A DNA stretch of 64,000 bases from Pseudomonas sp. MH9.2 (GTDB lineage Bacteria; Pseudomonadota; Gammaproteobacteria; Pseudomonadales; Pseudomonadaceae), in NCBI RefSeq assembly GCF_034353875.1, contig NZ_CP133784.1, forward strand, positions 930,001 to 994,000, given 5' to 3'. Numbering within the stretch: the first letter of the stretch is position 1; every line of letters begins with the position of its first letter. This document shows, in pieces, positions 37,215-46,631 of the stretch. The notes under the pieces are model-generated. The model was not told the origin of the DNA, searched no databases, and worked only from the letters and a program-made list of their open reading frames with translations. A program made the translations under genes and the position numbers.

Positions 37215-38432
37215 ATGCAGACCACGTTGAGTGAACATGCCAAACGCCTGCCGCGTGCCGAAGAGGCCGAAAGCATCCTGCGCACCTGTGTGCATTGCGG
37301 ATTCTGCAACGCCACCTGCCCAACCTATCAGCTGCTGGGTGATGAGCTGGACGGCCCACGCGGGCGTATTTACCTGATCAAGCAAGTACTTGAAGGCCAC
37401 CACGTTACCGAAAAAACCCAGCTGCACCTGGACCGCTGCCTGTCCTGCCGCAACTGCGAGACCACCTGCCCGTCTGGCGTCGATTACCACAACCTGCTGG
37501 ACATCGGCCGGGCCGTGGTGGATGACGCCGTTCCTCGTCCACTGGGCCAGCGCCTGCTCCGTCAGGGTTTGCGTGCAGTGGTGCCGAACCCGTCGCTGTT
37601 CAAGACGCTGGTCCAACTCGGCCAGGCTTTTCGCCCCCTGCTGCCTGAATCACTCGCGATCAAGTTGCCTCGCGTGGTACACCCGGCCAAGGCGCGACCG
37701 ATCCAACAGCATGCGCGGCGTGTATTGATGCTCGAAGGGTGCGTACAGCCTGGGCTGTCACCCAATACTAACGCCGCCACGGCACGCGTACTGGATCGTT
37801 TGGGGATCAGCATTACAGCGATCAGCCAGGCCGGTTGTTGCGGCGCGGTGGATTACCACTTGAATGCACAGGAAGCCGGCCTGAACCGTGCCCGTCGCAA
37901 TATCGACGCCTGGTGGCCGAGTATCGAAAGCGGTGCCGAAGCCATCGTCCAGACCGCCAGCGGGTGTGGCGCGTTCGTCAAAGACTACGGGCACCTGCTC
38001 AAAGACGATCCGGCCTATGCTGCCAAAGCGCAACGGGTCAGTGCCTTGACCCGCGACCTGGTGGAAGTGCTACGCGATGAGCCCTTGGAAAAGCTCGGGG
38101 TCGAGAGTGACCTGCGTCTGGCGTTCCATTGCCCTTGCACCTTGCAGCACGCACAAAAGCTCGGTGGCGCAGTCGAAAGCGTGCTCACCCGGCTAGGCTT
38201 CAACCTCACCGCAGTACCCGACGGCCATCTATGCTGCGGCTCGGCAGGTACCTATTCACTGACCCAACCCGAGCTGTCGCGGCAACTGCGCGATAACAAG
38301 ATGAATGCACTGGAGAGCGGCAAGCCACAGGTGATCGTCACCGCCAACATCGGCTGCCAGACCCATTTGGACAGCGCTGGCCGGACCCCGGTCAGGCACT
38401 GGATCGAACTGGTCGAAGAAGCGCTGCACTAA
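37215..38432 (+). CDS. glcF: Glycolate oxidase iron-sulfur subunit GlcF
   Basis: Membrane-associated electron-transfer subunit, 405 residues. Two 4Fe-4S clusters are set by C25, C28, C31, C35 (CVHCGFCNATCP) and C75, C78, C81, C85 (CLSCRNCETTCP). Two CCG-type domains follow (around GCCGAVDYHL and LCCGSAGTYSL), as in heterodisulfide-reductase-like proteins. It passes electrons from GlcDE to the quinone pool. Confidence 0.95.
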   Translation: MQTTLSEHAKRLPRAEEAESILRTCVHCGFCNATCPTYQLLGDELDGPRGRIYLIKQVLEGHHVTEKTQLHLDRCLSCRNCETTCPSGVDYHNLLDIGRAVVDDAVPRPLGQRLLRQGLRAVVPNPSLFKTLVQLGQAFRPLLPESLAIKLPRVVHPAKARPIQQHARRVLMLEGCVQPGLSPNTNAATARVLDRLGISITAISQAGCCGAVDYHLNAQEAGLNRARRNIDAWWPSIESGAEAIVQTASGCGAFVKDYGHLLKDDPAYAAKAQRVSALTRDLVEVLRDEPLEKLGVESDLRLAFHCPCTLQHAQKLGGAVESVLTRLGFNLTAVPDGHLCCGSAGTYSLTQPELSRQLRDNKMNALESGKPQVIVTANIGCQTHLDSAGRTPVRHWIELVEEALH

Positions 38433-38486
38433 TCGACTGCATAATTTTTTATTACAGCCCCTATTGCTGCCCTATTGGAGAGCCAC

Positions 38487-38894
38487 ATGAAAACCAAAGC
38501 CATTTTGAGCCAGACCGAAGTCAGCCAGATCCTCGCCGCCGCTCGCGCTGAAGCACAGAAAAACAACTGGGCAGTGTCCATCGCGGTGGTCGATGACGGC
38601 GGCCATCCATTGGCCCTGGAGCGTCTGGACGGCTGCGCACCGATTGGCGCCTACATCGCCACCGAAAAAGCCCGCACCTCTGCGCTGGGCCGTCGCGAAT
38701 CCAAAGGCTATGAAGACATGGTCAATGGCGGGCGCAGCGCCTTCCTGTCTGCCCCCCTGCTGACCTCCCTCGAAGGTGGCGTGCCGGTGATTGTCGATGG
38801 TCAGGTGATTGGCGCCGTGGGCGTGTCCGGGGTCAAGGCAGATCAAGATGCACAGATTGCAAAAGCCGGCGCTGATAGCCTGAACGGCAAGTAA
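38487..38894 (+). CDS. glcG: GlcG/HbpS-type heme-binding protein
   Basis: Protein of 135 residues of the GlcG/DUF336 family (VSIAVVDDGGHPLALERLDG, SKGYEDMVNGGRSAFLSAPL, GAVGVSGVKADQDAQIAKAG). Family members bind heme or act as redox sensors; the role within glc operons is not settled. The ATG at 38487 has TTGGAG upstream and is preferred over an in-frame TTG at 38475. It lies between glcF and glcB. Confidence 0.9.
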   Translation: MKTKAILSQTEVSQILAAARAEAQKNNWAVSIAVVDDGGHPLALERLDGCAPIGAYIATEKARTSALGRRESKGYEDMVNGGRSAFLSAPLLTSLEGGVPVIVDGQVIGAVGVSGVKADQDAQIAKAGADSLNGK

Positions 38895-38948
38895 GCCGAA
38901 TAGACCGCCTTTGCGAATACCTTCGCTCCCACGATTGGAGACCCCAAG

Positions 38949-41129
38949 ATGACTGATTTCGTTAACTGCCAGCGCCTGAAAGTGGCCGCCAACCTGCAAC
39001 GTTTTGTCGATGAGGACGTGCTGCCGGGCACGGGTCTGGACCGTGATGCGTTCTGGACCGGCTTCGATGCCCTGGTGCATGAACTCGCACCGCTGAACCG
39101 TGCCCTGCTTGCCGAACGCGATCGGTTGCAGACTGAACTGGACACTTGGCACCGCGCTCATCCCGGCCCGGTGAGCGACATGCCGGCTTATCGCGCGTTC
39201 CTCCAGTCAATCGGCTACCTGCAACCGCAGCCAGCCACCGTGCAAGCCAGCACCGCCAACGTCGACATCGAGATCAGCAGCCAGGCTGGCCCGCAATTGG
39301 TGGTGCCTGCCGTAAATGCCCGCTACGCCCTGAACGCCGCGAACGCCCGCTGGGGCTCGCTGTATGACGCGCTGTATGGCACCGATGCCATCGCTGAAAC
39401 TGAAGGTGCGGAAAAAGGCAGCGGTTACAACCCTGTGCGCGGCGCAAAAGTCGTGGCCTTCGCCCGCGCCTTTCTTGACGAAGCCGCTCCGCTGGCCAAC
39501 GGCTCGCATACCGATGCGCAAAGCTACCGCGTAGACGGTGACCAATTGCTGATCACCCTGACCGACGGCAGCCAGACCCAACTCAAGCAGCCGGAAAAAT
39601 ACGTCGGCTACCAGGGCCAGGCACTGCAACCGACCGCCATCCTCCTGAAGAACAATGGCCTGCACGTCGAAATCCAGATCGACGCCAACAGCACCATCGG
39701 CCGCACCGACGCTGCGGGGGTGAAAGACCTGCTGATGGAAGCGGCCGTGTCGACCATCATCGACTGCGAGGATTCGGTAGCCGCCGTGGACGCCGATGAC
39801 AAGGTGTCGGTCTACCGCAACTGGTTGGGCCTGATGAAAGGCGACCTGACCGAGGACCTCGAGAAAGGCGGCAAAACCATCACCCGTCGCCTCAACGCCG
39901 ACCGTGAATACACCGCTGCCGACGGCAGCACGCTAACGCTGCACGGTCGCTCGTTGTTGTTCATACGCAATGTCGGCCACTTGATGACCAACCCGGCGAT
40001 TTTCGACGGCGAAGGTCACCAGATACCGGAAGGTATTCTCGATGGCGTGATCACCAGCCTGATCGCCGTGCATGACCTGGCTCGTCGCGGCAACTCGCGC
40101 ACCGGCAGCGTGTACATCGTCAAACCGAAAATGCACGGTCCGGCCGAGGTCGCGTTTGCCGAGCAATTGTTCAGCCGTATCGAAGACCTGCTCAAGCTGC
40201 CGCGCAACACCCTGAAAATGGGGATCATGGATGAAGAGCGGCGTACCAGCGTCAACCTCAAAGCCTGTATTGGTGCGGCGTCGGCGCGGGTTGCCTTCAT
40301 CAATACGGGCTTCCTCGACCGCACGGGCGACGAGATGCACAGCTCGATGGAAGCTGGCGCAATGCTGCGCAAAGGCGAAATGAAAAACACGCCGTGGATC
40401 AAAGCCTACGAACGCAGCAACGTGCTGGTGGGCCTGGCGTGCGGCCTGCGTGGTCGAGCGCAGATCGGCAAGGGCATGTGGGCGATGCCAGACTTGATGG
40501 CCGACATGCTCGAGCAGAAAATCGGCCATCCCAAGGCTGGTGCAAACACGGCATGGGTGCCCTCACCGACCGCGGCCACTTTGCACGCACTGCATTATCA
40601 CAAGGTCGATGTGCGGGCGATTCAGGAGGAACTGGAACAGGTCGATCTGGCCAGTGTCAGCGAGCAAATCCTCAACGACCTGCTGACGATTCCTGTCTCG
40701 GCGGACGCCAAGTGGACTGCCGGGCAGATTCGCGAGGAAGTTGAAAACAACGCCCAAGGTCTGCTGGGCTATGTGGTGCGCTGGGTCGAACAAGGCGTGG
40801 GCTGCTCCAAGGTGCCGGACATTCATAACGTCGGCCTGATGGAAGATCGGGCAACGCTGCGGATTTCCAGCCAACACATCGCCAACTGGTTACGCCATGG
40901 CGTGATCGATAAAGCGCAAACGCTGGAAACCCTGCAGCGTATGGCTGCGGTCGTCGATCAGCAAAATGCCGGGGACCCGCTGTATCGGCCGATGGCCGCC
41001 GACTTCGACGCCTCCATCGCCTTCCAGGCGGCTTGCGCACTGGTATTCAAGGGCTGTGCGCAACCGAGCGGCTATACCGAGCCGTTGCTGCATGAATTCC
41101 GGTTGGCGTTTAAAAAACAGCAGGGCTAG
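38949..41129 (+). CDS. glcB: Malate synthase G
   Basis: Condenses glyoxylate with acetyl-CoA to give malate; 726 residues, the standard length of isoform [61 protein letters not shown] and [15 protein letters not shown] cover the active site, including the arginine and Mg ligands. It completes the glycolate route by feeding glyoxylate into central metabolism. A 14-base-stem hairpin follows the stop. Confidence 0.96.
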   Translation: MTDFVNCQRLKVAANLQRFVDEDVLPGTGLDRDAFWTGFDALVHELAPLNRALLAERDRLQTELDTWHRAHPGPVSDMPAYRAFLQSIGYLQPQPATVQASTANVDIEISSQAGPQLVVPAVNARYALNAANARWGSLYDALYGTDAIAETEGAEKGSGYNPVRGAKVVAFARAFLDEAAPLANGSHTDAQSYRVDGDQLLITLTDGSQTQLKQPEKYVGYQGQALQPTAILLKNNGLHVEIQIDANSTIGRTDAAGVKDLLMEAAVSTIIDCEDSVAAVDADDKVSVYRNWLGLMKGDLTEDLEKGGKTITRRLNADREYTAADGSTLTLHGRSLLFIRNVGHLMTNPAIFDGEGHQIPEGILDGVITSLIAVHDLARRGNSRTGSVYIVKPKMHGPAEVAFAEQLFSRIEDLLKLPRNTLKMGIMDEERRTSVNLKACIGAASARVAFINTGFLDRTGDEMHSSMEAGAMLRKGEMKNTPWIKAYERSNVLVGLACGLRGRAQIGKGMWAMPDLMADMLEQKIGHPKAGANTAWVPSPTAATLHALHYHKVDVRAIQEELEQVDLASVSEQILNDLLTIPVSADAKWTAGQIREEVENNAQGLLGYVVRWVEQGVGCSKVPDIHNVGLMEDRATLRISSQHIANWLRHGVIDKAQTLETLQRMAAVVDQQNAGDPLYRPMAADFDASIAFQAACALVFKGCAQPSGYTEPLLHEFRLAFKKQQG

Positions 41130-41137
41130 GGCAAACC

Positions 41138-41169
41138 CATGGGGGAGCGAATGAGTTCGCTCCCCCATG
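41138..41169. terminator. Strong hairpin after glcB
   Basis: CATGGGGGAGCGAA pairs perfectly with TTCGCTCCCCCATG around a four-base loop, between the converging glcB and gntR genes. It lacks a T-run. The form recalls Pseudomonas extragenic hairpins, and it probably protects or ends both transcripts. Confidence 0.6.
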
Positions 41170-41207
41170 ATTGAAGACAGCCGATATTTTTCAGTGGGGC
41201 TTTGGGG

Positions 41208-42224
41208 TCACGTACTTTCCCGCATCACCAATTCAAACCCCAGGTCCACCTGCGGCACCTGCGCAACCCCTTCCATCAACCCGAGCAACAACTGCGCGGC
41301 CCGTTGACCGACGGCTTCGCGTGGCGTGCGGATCGATGTCAGGCGCGGGACCATGTGCGCAGAACCAGGCAGGTCGTTGAAGCCGATCAGCGCCACGCGT
41401 TCGGGGATGGCGATACCCCGCCTCAGGGCTTCCAGGGTCGCTCCTTGGGCCAAGTCATCGTTGCAGAAGAAAACCGCATCAACGTCCGGATGGGTCTCCA
41501 TCAATTGCGCAAACAACTCACCGCCCAGACCAATGGACGAAGGCAGCGGCGACATCACTTCGAGCGCCGGATCATGCAGTCCGGCTTCACGCAGGACACG
41601 CCGAAAACCTTCGCCACGCTGCAACACCCGGGGATCAAGTTGCGCCGCAATGTAGGCCAGGCGCCGCCGACCGCGCCCCAGCAAATGCCTGGCCGCTTCG
41701 GCACCGGCTTGTTCCTGAGAAAACCCCACGCAATAGGCACCCCGCGCAGGGTCCAGCTCCATCATGTGCACGCAGGGTACGCCGCTGGCGGCGAGTAACT
41801 GGCGCACGGCGGGTGTGTGGTCGAAACCGGTCAACAACAACCCCCGTGGCCGATTAGCCAGGTAGGTGCGCAGCAGGTTTTCTTCCTCGACGGGCGAGTA
41901 GTGGTAGTTGCCGATTACTACTTCCAGGCCACGCGTGCGCAATACGCCTTGAATTGCTTCCAGGGTTTCAATGAACAACTGGTTGGTCAGCGACGGCACC
42001 AGCACCACCACCGTCTGGCTTTGTGATGAGGCCAGTGCGCGAGCGGCCGGGTTAGCGACATACCCCAAGTTCTGCGCGGCAGCCCGGACTTTTTCTACCA
42101 ACTCCGGCGCGACAGTGGCGATACCGCGTAGCGCCCTTGAGGCGGTAATCGGTGAGACGGCGGCAAGCCGCGCAACTTCATTAAGGGTCGGACGACCCGT
42201 GGAGCGGGAACCAATGCGTGTCAT
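41208..42224 (-). CDS. gntR: LacI-family gluconate repressor
   Basis: Repressor of 338 residues with a LacI helix-turn-helix (PTLNEVARLAAVSPITASRA) and a periplasmic-binding-like effector domain (VVVLVPSLTNQLFIETLEAI to GLMEGVAQVPQVDLGFELV). Divergent from gntK and gntT, it corresponds to the Pseudomonas GntR that represses gluconate uptake. The ATG at 42224 is chosen because the conserved HTH begins soon after. An AGCGCTGTCT site lies 50 bases upstream, which suggests autoregulation. Confidence 0.92.
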   Translation of the reverse strand: MTRIGSRSTGRPTLNEVARLAAVSPITASRALRGIATVAPELVEKVRAAAQNLGYVANPAARALASSQSQTVVVLVPSLTNQLFIETLEAIQGVLRTRGLEVVIGNYHYSPVEEENLLRTYLANRPRGLLLTGFDHTPAVRQLLAASGVPCVHMMELDPARGAYCVGFSQEQAGAEAARHLLGRGRRRLAYIAAQLDPRVLQRGEGFRRVLREAGLHDPALEVMSPLPSSIGLGGELFAQLMETHPDVDAVFFCNDDLAQGATLEALRRGIAIPERVALIGFNDLPGSAHMVPRLTSIRTPREAVGQRAAQLLLGLMEGVAQVPQVDLGFELVMREST

Positions 42225-42273
42225 GTGCTGCCAATAACTCAGAGGGGTTGCCAAAGATGGCGAATGCGCTCTA

Positions 42274-42287
42274 AGGTAGCGCTGTCT
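42274..42287. promoter_or_regulatory. GntR operator 1 (gntR promoter)
   Basis: AGGTAGCGCTGTCT shares AGCGCTGTCT with the two other sites in this locus and contains the TAGCGCT core recalled for P. aeruginosa GntR. It lies 50-63 bases upstream of gntR. Confidence 0.7.
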
Positions 42288-42422
42288 CACGGAGCCTCGC
42301 AACGCTTTATTCGTACTTAACGGTCACGAGTAACGTATGCACGGTCCGATGATTGACCGATTTGCCCATAACAATGACAAGAACTGGAAACAGCCTGGCC
42401 GGCCTTTTGTTCAAGCCGTCAA

Positions 42423-42436
42423 AGACAGCGCTGTCT
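42423..42436. promoter_or_regulatory. GntR operator 2 (gntK promoter)
   Basis: AGACAGCGCTGTCT is a perfect 14-base palindrome ending 15 bases before the gntK start, so bound repressor would cover the promoter or ribosome site region. Confidence 0.78.
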
Positions 42437-42451
42437 CCCGCTGAGGTAATT

Positions 42452-42976
42452 ATGAATACTGCTATTTCCGCCCTTGTCGTGATGGGTGTCGCCGGATGCG
42501 GCAAAAGCGTCATCGGCGCCGCCATCGCGCTGCGCAGCGACGGCCGCCTCATCGAAGGTGACGCCTTCCACTCTGCCGCCAACATCGAAAAGATGAGCGC
42601 TGGCATCCCCCTCAATGATGAAGACCGTGCCGGTTGGCTCGTCCGCCTGGGCGAAGAAATGGCCACCGCGTTGCGCAACGGTGAGCGTCCGATTGTCACC
42701 TGTTCTGCGCTCAAACTCAGCTATCGCGAAAAGCTTCGCGAGGCGGTGCCGGGGCTGGGTTTTATATTTCTCGAGCTGAGCAAGGAACTGGCAATCCAGC
42801 GCTGTGAGCACCGCCCAGGGCATTTCATGCCCGCGAGCCTGGTGGACAGCCAGTTCGCGACGCTCGAACCCCCTTATGGCGAACCCTTGACGCTGGTGGT
42901 CGATGCGACCCTCCACGTCGATACGCTGGGAGAACAAGCCGCCGCCTGGTGGAAAGCTTCGTGGCCACAAAAATAA
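42452..42976 (+). CDS. gntK: Gluconokinase
   Basis: Phosphorylates D-gluconate to 6-phosphogluconate with ATP; 174 residues, the small GntK/IdnK type. The P-loop is GVAGCGKS (12-19); further motifs are EGDAFHSAANIEKMSAGIPL and CSALKLSYREKLRE. The ATG at 42452 has GAGG six bases upstream; the longer frame before it would cover the operator. It is followed by gntT 103 bases downstream. Confidence 0.94.
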   Translation: MNTAISALVVMGVAGCGKSVIGAAIALRSDGRLIEGDAFHSAANIEKMSAGIPLNDEDRAGWLVRLGEEMATALRNGERPIVTCSALKLSYREKLREAVPGLGFIFLELSKELAIQRCEHRPGHFMPASLVDSQFATLEPPYGEPLTLVVDATLHVDTLGEQAAAWWKASWPQK

Positions 42977-42991
42977 AGCTGTGAACGCAAA

Positions 42992-43005
42992 AGATAGCGC
43001 TGTCT
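42992..43005. promoter_or_regulatory. GntR operator 3 (gntT promoter)
   Basis: AGATAGCGCTGTCT lies in the 103-base gntK-gntT gap, 75 bases upstream of gntT. It differs from the gntK site by one base, so gntT probably has its own repressible promoter. Confidence 0.72.
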
Positions 43006-43079
43006 TGCACCCTGCAAACGGAATTGAACGCCACACTCATCAGTAGCTCCAAAAAACAAAGACAACTGGAGACGCACCT

Positions 43080-44432
43080 ATGTTCGGCATGACCCAAGAG
43101 ACGTACCTGCTCGTCGATGCACTGGTGACCATCATCGGCCTTGTGCTGCTGATCACCCGCTTTAAAGTTCACCCTTTCGTCGCGCTGACCATCGCCTCCG
43201 GCTTTTTGGGCCTGACCTCCGGCATGCCTGTGGACAAGGTCATGAAGTCATTCCAGGACGGCTTCGGCGGCGTTCTCGGCTTCGTCGGCATCCTCTTGGC
43301 GCTGGGCACCATGCTCGGCAAATTGATGGCTGACTCAGGCGGCGCCGACCAGATCGCCCGCACCCTGGTCCGACTGTTCGGCAAGGATCGTGTGCACTGG
43401 GCGATGATGTTCTCAGCATTCCTAGTGGGCATCCCGCTGTTCTTCGAGATCGGCTTCGTCCTGTTGATCCCGCTGGTGTTCATCGTGGCTCGACGCACAG
43501 GCTTATCGATTGTCAAAATCGGCATCCCCCTGCTGGCCGGGCTGTCAGCGGTGCACGGGCTGGTCCCGCCGCATCCGGGTCCGCTGCTGGCAATTGGCGT
43601 ATTTAATGCCGACATCGGTAAAACCATTTTCTACGGTCTGATCGTCGCGCTGCCCACAGCGATGATCGCCGGACCGATCTACGGCAAGTGGATTTCACGC
43701 TACATTCCTGGCACACCGTCAAAAGAGTTGATGGACCAGATCGCCCAGGAGTCGACAACCGAAAACCTGCCGGGCTTCGGCATCACGCTGGTCACGATCC
43801 TGCTGCCAGTGTTTCTGATGCTGCTCAAAACCCTGGCCGACATCGTACTGCCGGACACCAGCATTATTCGGGTCTGGATGGACCTGATCGGTCACCCGAT
43901 CACCGCCCTCCTCGCCGCCTTGTTGCTGGCGTTCTACACGTTTGGTGCCGCTCGCGGTTTCTCCCGGCAGCAGATTATGAAGCTGCTTGATCAGAGCCTG
44001 GCGCCTGTCGCGGCCATCGTCATGATCGTCGGCGCGGGCGGTGGTTTTAAACAAATGCTAGTCGCCAGCGGCGTGGGTGATGTGATTGGCCACATGGCGG
44101 TCCGTGCGGAAATTTCGCCGATTCTGCTGGCCTGGCTGGTTGCTGCGGTAATCCGCATTGCGACGGGCTCCGCAACAGTCGCAACCATCACCGGCGCGGG
44201 TATCGTCGCGCCAGTAGTGGCCATGATCCCAGGGGTAAACCGCGAACTGCTGGTGCTCGCAACGGGTGCGGGCTCGCTGATCCTGTCGCACGTCAACGAT
44301 GCGGGCTTCTGGCTGGTGAAGCAGTACTTCAACATGACCGTCGCCGAAACCTTCAAAACCTGGACCGCGATGGAAACCATTCTGTCGGTGGTCGGGCTGA
44401 TCTTCATTCTATTGTTGTCACTGTTGGTTTGA
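43080..44432 (+). CDS. gntT: Gluconate permease, GntP family
   Basis: Inner-membrane gluconate:H+ symporter of 450 residues with about 12-14 hydrophobic segments. Family motifs are GFGGVLGFVGILLALGTMLG, GLSAVHGLVPPHPGPLLAIG, IATGSATVATITGAGIVAP and LILSHVNDAGFWLVKQYF. AACTGGAG precedes the start. With gntK and gntR it makes a complete gluconate uptake locus. Confidence 0.95.
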   Translation: MFGMTQETYLLVDALVTIIGLVLLITRFKVHPFVALTIASGFLGLTSGMPVDKVMKSFQDGFGGVLGFVGILLALGTMLGKLMADSGGADQIARTLVRLFGKDRVHWAMMFSAFLVGIPLFFEIGFVLLIPLVFIVARRTGLSIVKIGIPLLAGLSAVHGLVPPHPGPLLAIGVFNADIGKTIFYGLIVALPTAMIAGPIYGKWISRYIPGTPSKELMDQIAQESTTENLPGFGITLVTILLPVFLMLLKTLADIVLPDTSIIRVWMDLIGHPITALLAALLLAFYTFGAARGFSRQQIMKLLDQSLAPVAAIVMIVGAGGGFKQMLVASGVGDVIGHMAVRAEISPILLAWLVAAVIRIATGSATVATITGAGIVAPVVAMIPGVNRELLVLATGAGSLILSHVNDAGFWLVKQYFNMTVAETFKTWTAMETILSVVGLIFILLLSLLV

Positions 44433-44440
44433 CGGCCCCT

Positions 44441-44464
44441 CTGTCGCGAACGGATTCGCGATAG
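44441..44464. terminator. Hairpin after gntT
   Basis: CTGTCGCGAA pairs with TTCGCGATAG (one G-T type mismatch) around CGGA, nine bases after the gntT stop. No T-run follows. It resembles the extragenic hairpins common in Pseudomonas. Confidence 0.45.
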
Positions 44465-44490
44465 ATCCGCGCTGAAACGGGCCCCCCCTC

Positions 44491-44640
44491 TCAGCTGCGG
44501 GCTGAATGAGCCACGTGATTGACAATGGCCTGGCTTGAATTCTTGACCGCCTCTAAAACGGCCTTGGGCAACAATAGCGCCGCTCTATAAAGACCTTTAA
44601 ACACCTCTGGCTTTTTTGCGCTCTTTGCTACTCTTTTCAC
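44491..44640 (-). CDS. Possible small protein, 49 codons, unverified
   Basis: An open minus-strand frame starting with GTG (44640, or 44643) reads MKRVAKSAKKPEVFKGLYRA at its start, then ALLLPKAVLEAVKNSSQ, and ends VNHVAHSARS. The composition looks protein-like, basic then amphipathic. However there is no clear ribosome site and no ATG, and third-position GC is lower than in neighbours. It could be a decayed gene or chance. Confidence 0.2.
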   Translation of the reverse strand: MKRVAKSAKKPEVFKGLYRAALLLPKAVLEAVKNSSQAIVNHVAHSARS

Positions 44641-44882
44641 CACAATAGTCAGCAAACGTTGGCGTTTGAGGGATAATGCTTAGACGCGCAAGCACCAAGC
44701 AGGTGCACTATTCGTCCACTTGCGGGGTGACTCGATGACAGATGTGCGTTTCAAGGGAATTAAATTTGCACTTATGACGTCTTAGGGATGGACGCATTCG
44801 GATGTACTCGGCAACAATCACACCCAAGGCACACGCCAGCCTCTTGGCAGAGGCGCTTCAAGAGGCCATCAAGGAAAAGATC

Positions 44883-45071
44883 ATGTTGATACTCACCCGA
44901 AAAGTAGGCGAAAGCATAAACATTGGTGACGACATCACCGTTACGATTCTTGGCGTTCAGGGCCTTCAGGTCCGGCTAGGTATCAATGCTCCAAAAAATG
45001 TTTCTGTGCATCGTGAAGAAATTTACAAACGTATCCAAGCCGAGATCGCACCCCACCAAGACCCCCAATGA
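44883..45071 (+). CDS. csrA: CsrA/RsmE-type RNA-binding regulator
   Basis: Post-transcriptional regulator of 62 residues that binds GGA motifs near ribosome sites. It begins [20 protein letters not shown], and [11 protein letters not shown] contains the RNA-binding arginine. [12 protein letters not shown] is closer to Pseudomonas RsmE than RsmA (which has RRCAESLIIGD), so this is probably an RsmE-like paralogue. An in-frame ATG 27 codons upstream has no ribosome site and is not used here; AAGGA precedes 44883. GGA occurs in that ribosome site and in GGGATGGA at about 44786, which would allow self-control. A T-rich terminator follows. Confidence 0.92.
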   Translation: MLILTRKVGESINIGDDITVTILGVQGLQVRLGINAPKNVSVHREEIYKRIQAEIAPHQDPQ

Positions 45072-45129
45072 ATTCGAAATTGCATCCCCACTACTGAGCA
45101 CTCTGCCCTCTTTGGGCAGAACAGCTACC

Positions 45130-45156
45130 CGGCGTCTAGATGACGCCGTTTTTTTT
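45130..45156 (+). terminator. Intrinsic terminator after csrA
   Basis: CGGCGTC and GACGCCG form a 7-base stem with a 5-base loop, followed by eight T's. A second stem, TCTGCCC/GGGCAGA at 45102-45120, lies just before it, giving tandem hairpins after csrA. Confidence 0.85.
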
Positions 45157-45185
45157 GTCTTCCCCGCGCTGCTAGCGATCAGCTG

Positions 45186-46109
45186 TCAAGATGAGCGTTC
45201 CGGGGTTGCAAAACGAATCAGCCGCTCACCGAGCTTCACCTTCGCCCAGGCGATGAACGTTCGCGAACGAATCGACACCCGCCGCGATGGCAGGTAAACA
45301 AGCGAAACCGGCAATGGTTCGGGCTGGTAATCAATCAGCACTCTTTCAAGTTGCCCGGCATCTATCAGGTCCTGGACCTGATAGGACAGAAAAAACCCGA
45401 TTCCCAACCCACTGAGGCAGGCAGAAATAGCCGTGTCACCGTTATTCGTGGTCATGCGGATATTGGTTATTTTCACCGGCAGCGGCTTGCCGTTCTCTTG
45501 CAGCATCAACTGGGTCCCCCCGAGCACTCCAGCAAGGCAAATGAAGGGCGCGCCGTTGAGGTCATCCGGTGTCTTGAGAGTCCTAAGCTCAGCCAGTAAT
45601 GCAGGGCTGGCACACAGATAACGGCGCACCTGCCCCACGCGAGACACCACCAGATCCGGGGCGGTGACGTGGCCGATTCGCACCGCGACGTCGATCCCTT
45701 CTTCCAGCAAGTCAGTCACCCGGTCGATCAGGCTCAAGTTCACTGTCACCTTGGGATAGCGAGCCATGAACCCGTTGAGCACCGGGGCTACGTGATGACG
45801 ACCGAACAGCACCGGGGCCGTGATCGACAAAGGACCGCTGGGCTCACTCTCCTTGTCGCGGAACACATCCTCAATGTCGCCGATTTCACGAATCACCGTA
45901 CGACAGACATCGGCGTACAGTTTGCCCTCCTCCGTGATCCGCACATGTCGGGTGGTGCGTTCGAACAAGCGCACACCCAAGTGCTGCTCCGTAGAGGCCA
46001 ATACCCGGACCACGGTCGGCAGTGAGACATCGAGCTTTTCCGATGCGGCCGTAAGGCTGCCATGCTCGATTATCGCCAATACCACCCGCATCGCTTGAAC
46101 CGTGTCCAT
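45186..46109 (-). CDS. LysR-family transcriptional regulator
   Basis: Regulator of 307 residues (MDTVQAMRVVLAIIEHGSLT; SLPTVVRVLASTEQHLGVRL) with a standard LysR effector domain (PSGPLSITAPVLFGRHHVAP; LSGLGIGFFLSYQVQDLIDA). It is divergent from a truncated GST gene and a flavin-binding protein gene, with a perfect 7-base inverted repeat between them. The target is probably the GST unit. ATG 46109 is preferred to GTG 46112. Confidence 0.9.
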   Translation of the reverse strand: MDTVQAMRVVLAIIEHGSLTAASEKLDVSLPTVVRVLASTEQHLGVRLFERTTRHVRITEEGKLYADVCRTVIREIGDIEDVFRDKESEPSGPLSITAPVLFGRHHVAPVLNGFMARYPKVTVNLSLIDRVTDLLEEGIDVAVRIGHVTAPDLVVSRVGQVRRYLCASPALLAELRTLKTPDDLNGAPFICLAGVLGGTQLMLQENGKPLPVKITNIRMTTNNGDTAISACLSGLGIGFFLSYQVQDLIDAGQLERVLIDYQPEPLPVSLVYLPSRRVSIRSRTFIAWAKVKLGERLIRFATPERSS

Positions 46110-46124
46110 CACTTGCCTCGCTAA

Positions 46125-46145
46125 TTACTCCAAATTACGGAGTAA
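46125..46145. promoter_or_regulatory. Likely LysR binding site
   Basis: TTACTCC-N7-GGAGTAA is a perfect inverted repeat 16 bases upstream of the LysR gene start and about 100 bases upstream of the GST-like gene. It fits the shared divergent operator of this regulator family. Confidence 0.6.
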
Positions 46146-46247
46146 AGATCTTCTCTTTACAGCATTTATTCAAGCGCCTGCGAGCACTAGCATCATCACC
46201 TGCACCACAACGGCCCCATTCCATGCAGCCCTTTAAAGGTGATTGCC

Positions 46248-46547
46248 ATGAAGCTCTATTCCCGCCCCCTCTCCGGTCATGCCCATCGTGTTCGTCTGTT
46301 TCTGTCGTTGCTGGGTATTGAGCATTCTCTGATCGAAGTCGACCTTGCCGACCATGACTGGATCGTCGCAGGCCCCCACCCAACGCTGGCTGATGTCGCG
46401 CTGTACAGCTACTTCGCTCAAGCCCCTGAAGGCAATGTCGACCTCGCAGGCTATCCTCGGGTAAACCGTTGGCTGGTTCGGATCGAAGCATTACCAGGCT
46501 TTGTTCCCTTTCAGAAAACACCCGCAGGCCTGGCCGCAATTGCCTAA
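46248..46547 (+). pseudogene. Glutathione S-transferase with internal deletion
   Basis: A frame of 99 codons that joins the first 35 residues of a GST (MKLYSRPLSGHAHRVRLFLS then LLGIEHSLIEVDLA) directly to the last 65 (HPTLADVALYSYFAQAPEGN, PRVNRWLVRIEALPGFVPF). A full member is about 205 residues, so roughly 105 are missing, including the cis-proline and the glutathione gamma-glutamyl site of the thioredoxin fold. The reading frame is intact across the join. It is probably not an active GST. Confidence 0.8.
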
Positions 46548-46631
46548 TCCCAGGTCCTAAAGGATTGGCTAAAGGACCGGTGCATGGGCACTTTCAGCAG
46601 GGTCCATGCGCGATGAGGGAGGTGATCTGTC

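Larger units (their letters stand above)
44433..44882. other. Intergenic region between gntT and csrA
   Basis: About 450 bases without a convincing annotated gene. It holds a hairpin after gntT (44441-44464), a possible small minus-strand frame (44491-44640) and the likely csrA promoter. Bases 44580-44660 are relatively A+T-rich. Confidence 0.5.

Noticed and set aside
44802..44882. 27-codon in-frame extension of CsrA
   Set aside because: CsrA proteins start at MLILTR; the upstream ATG has no ribosome site, while AAGGA precedes 44883.
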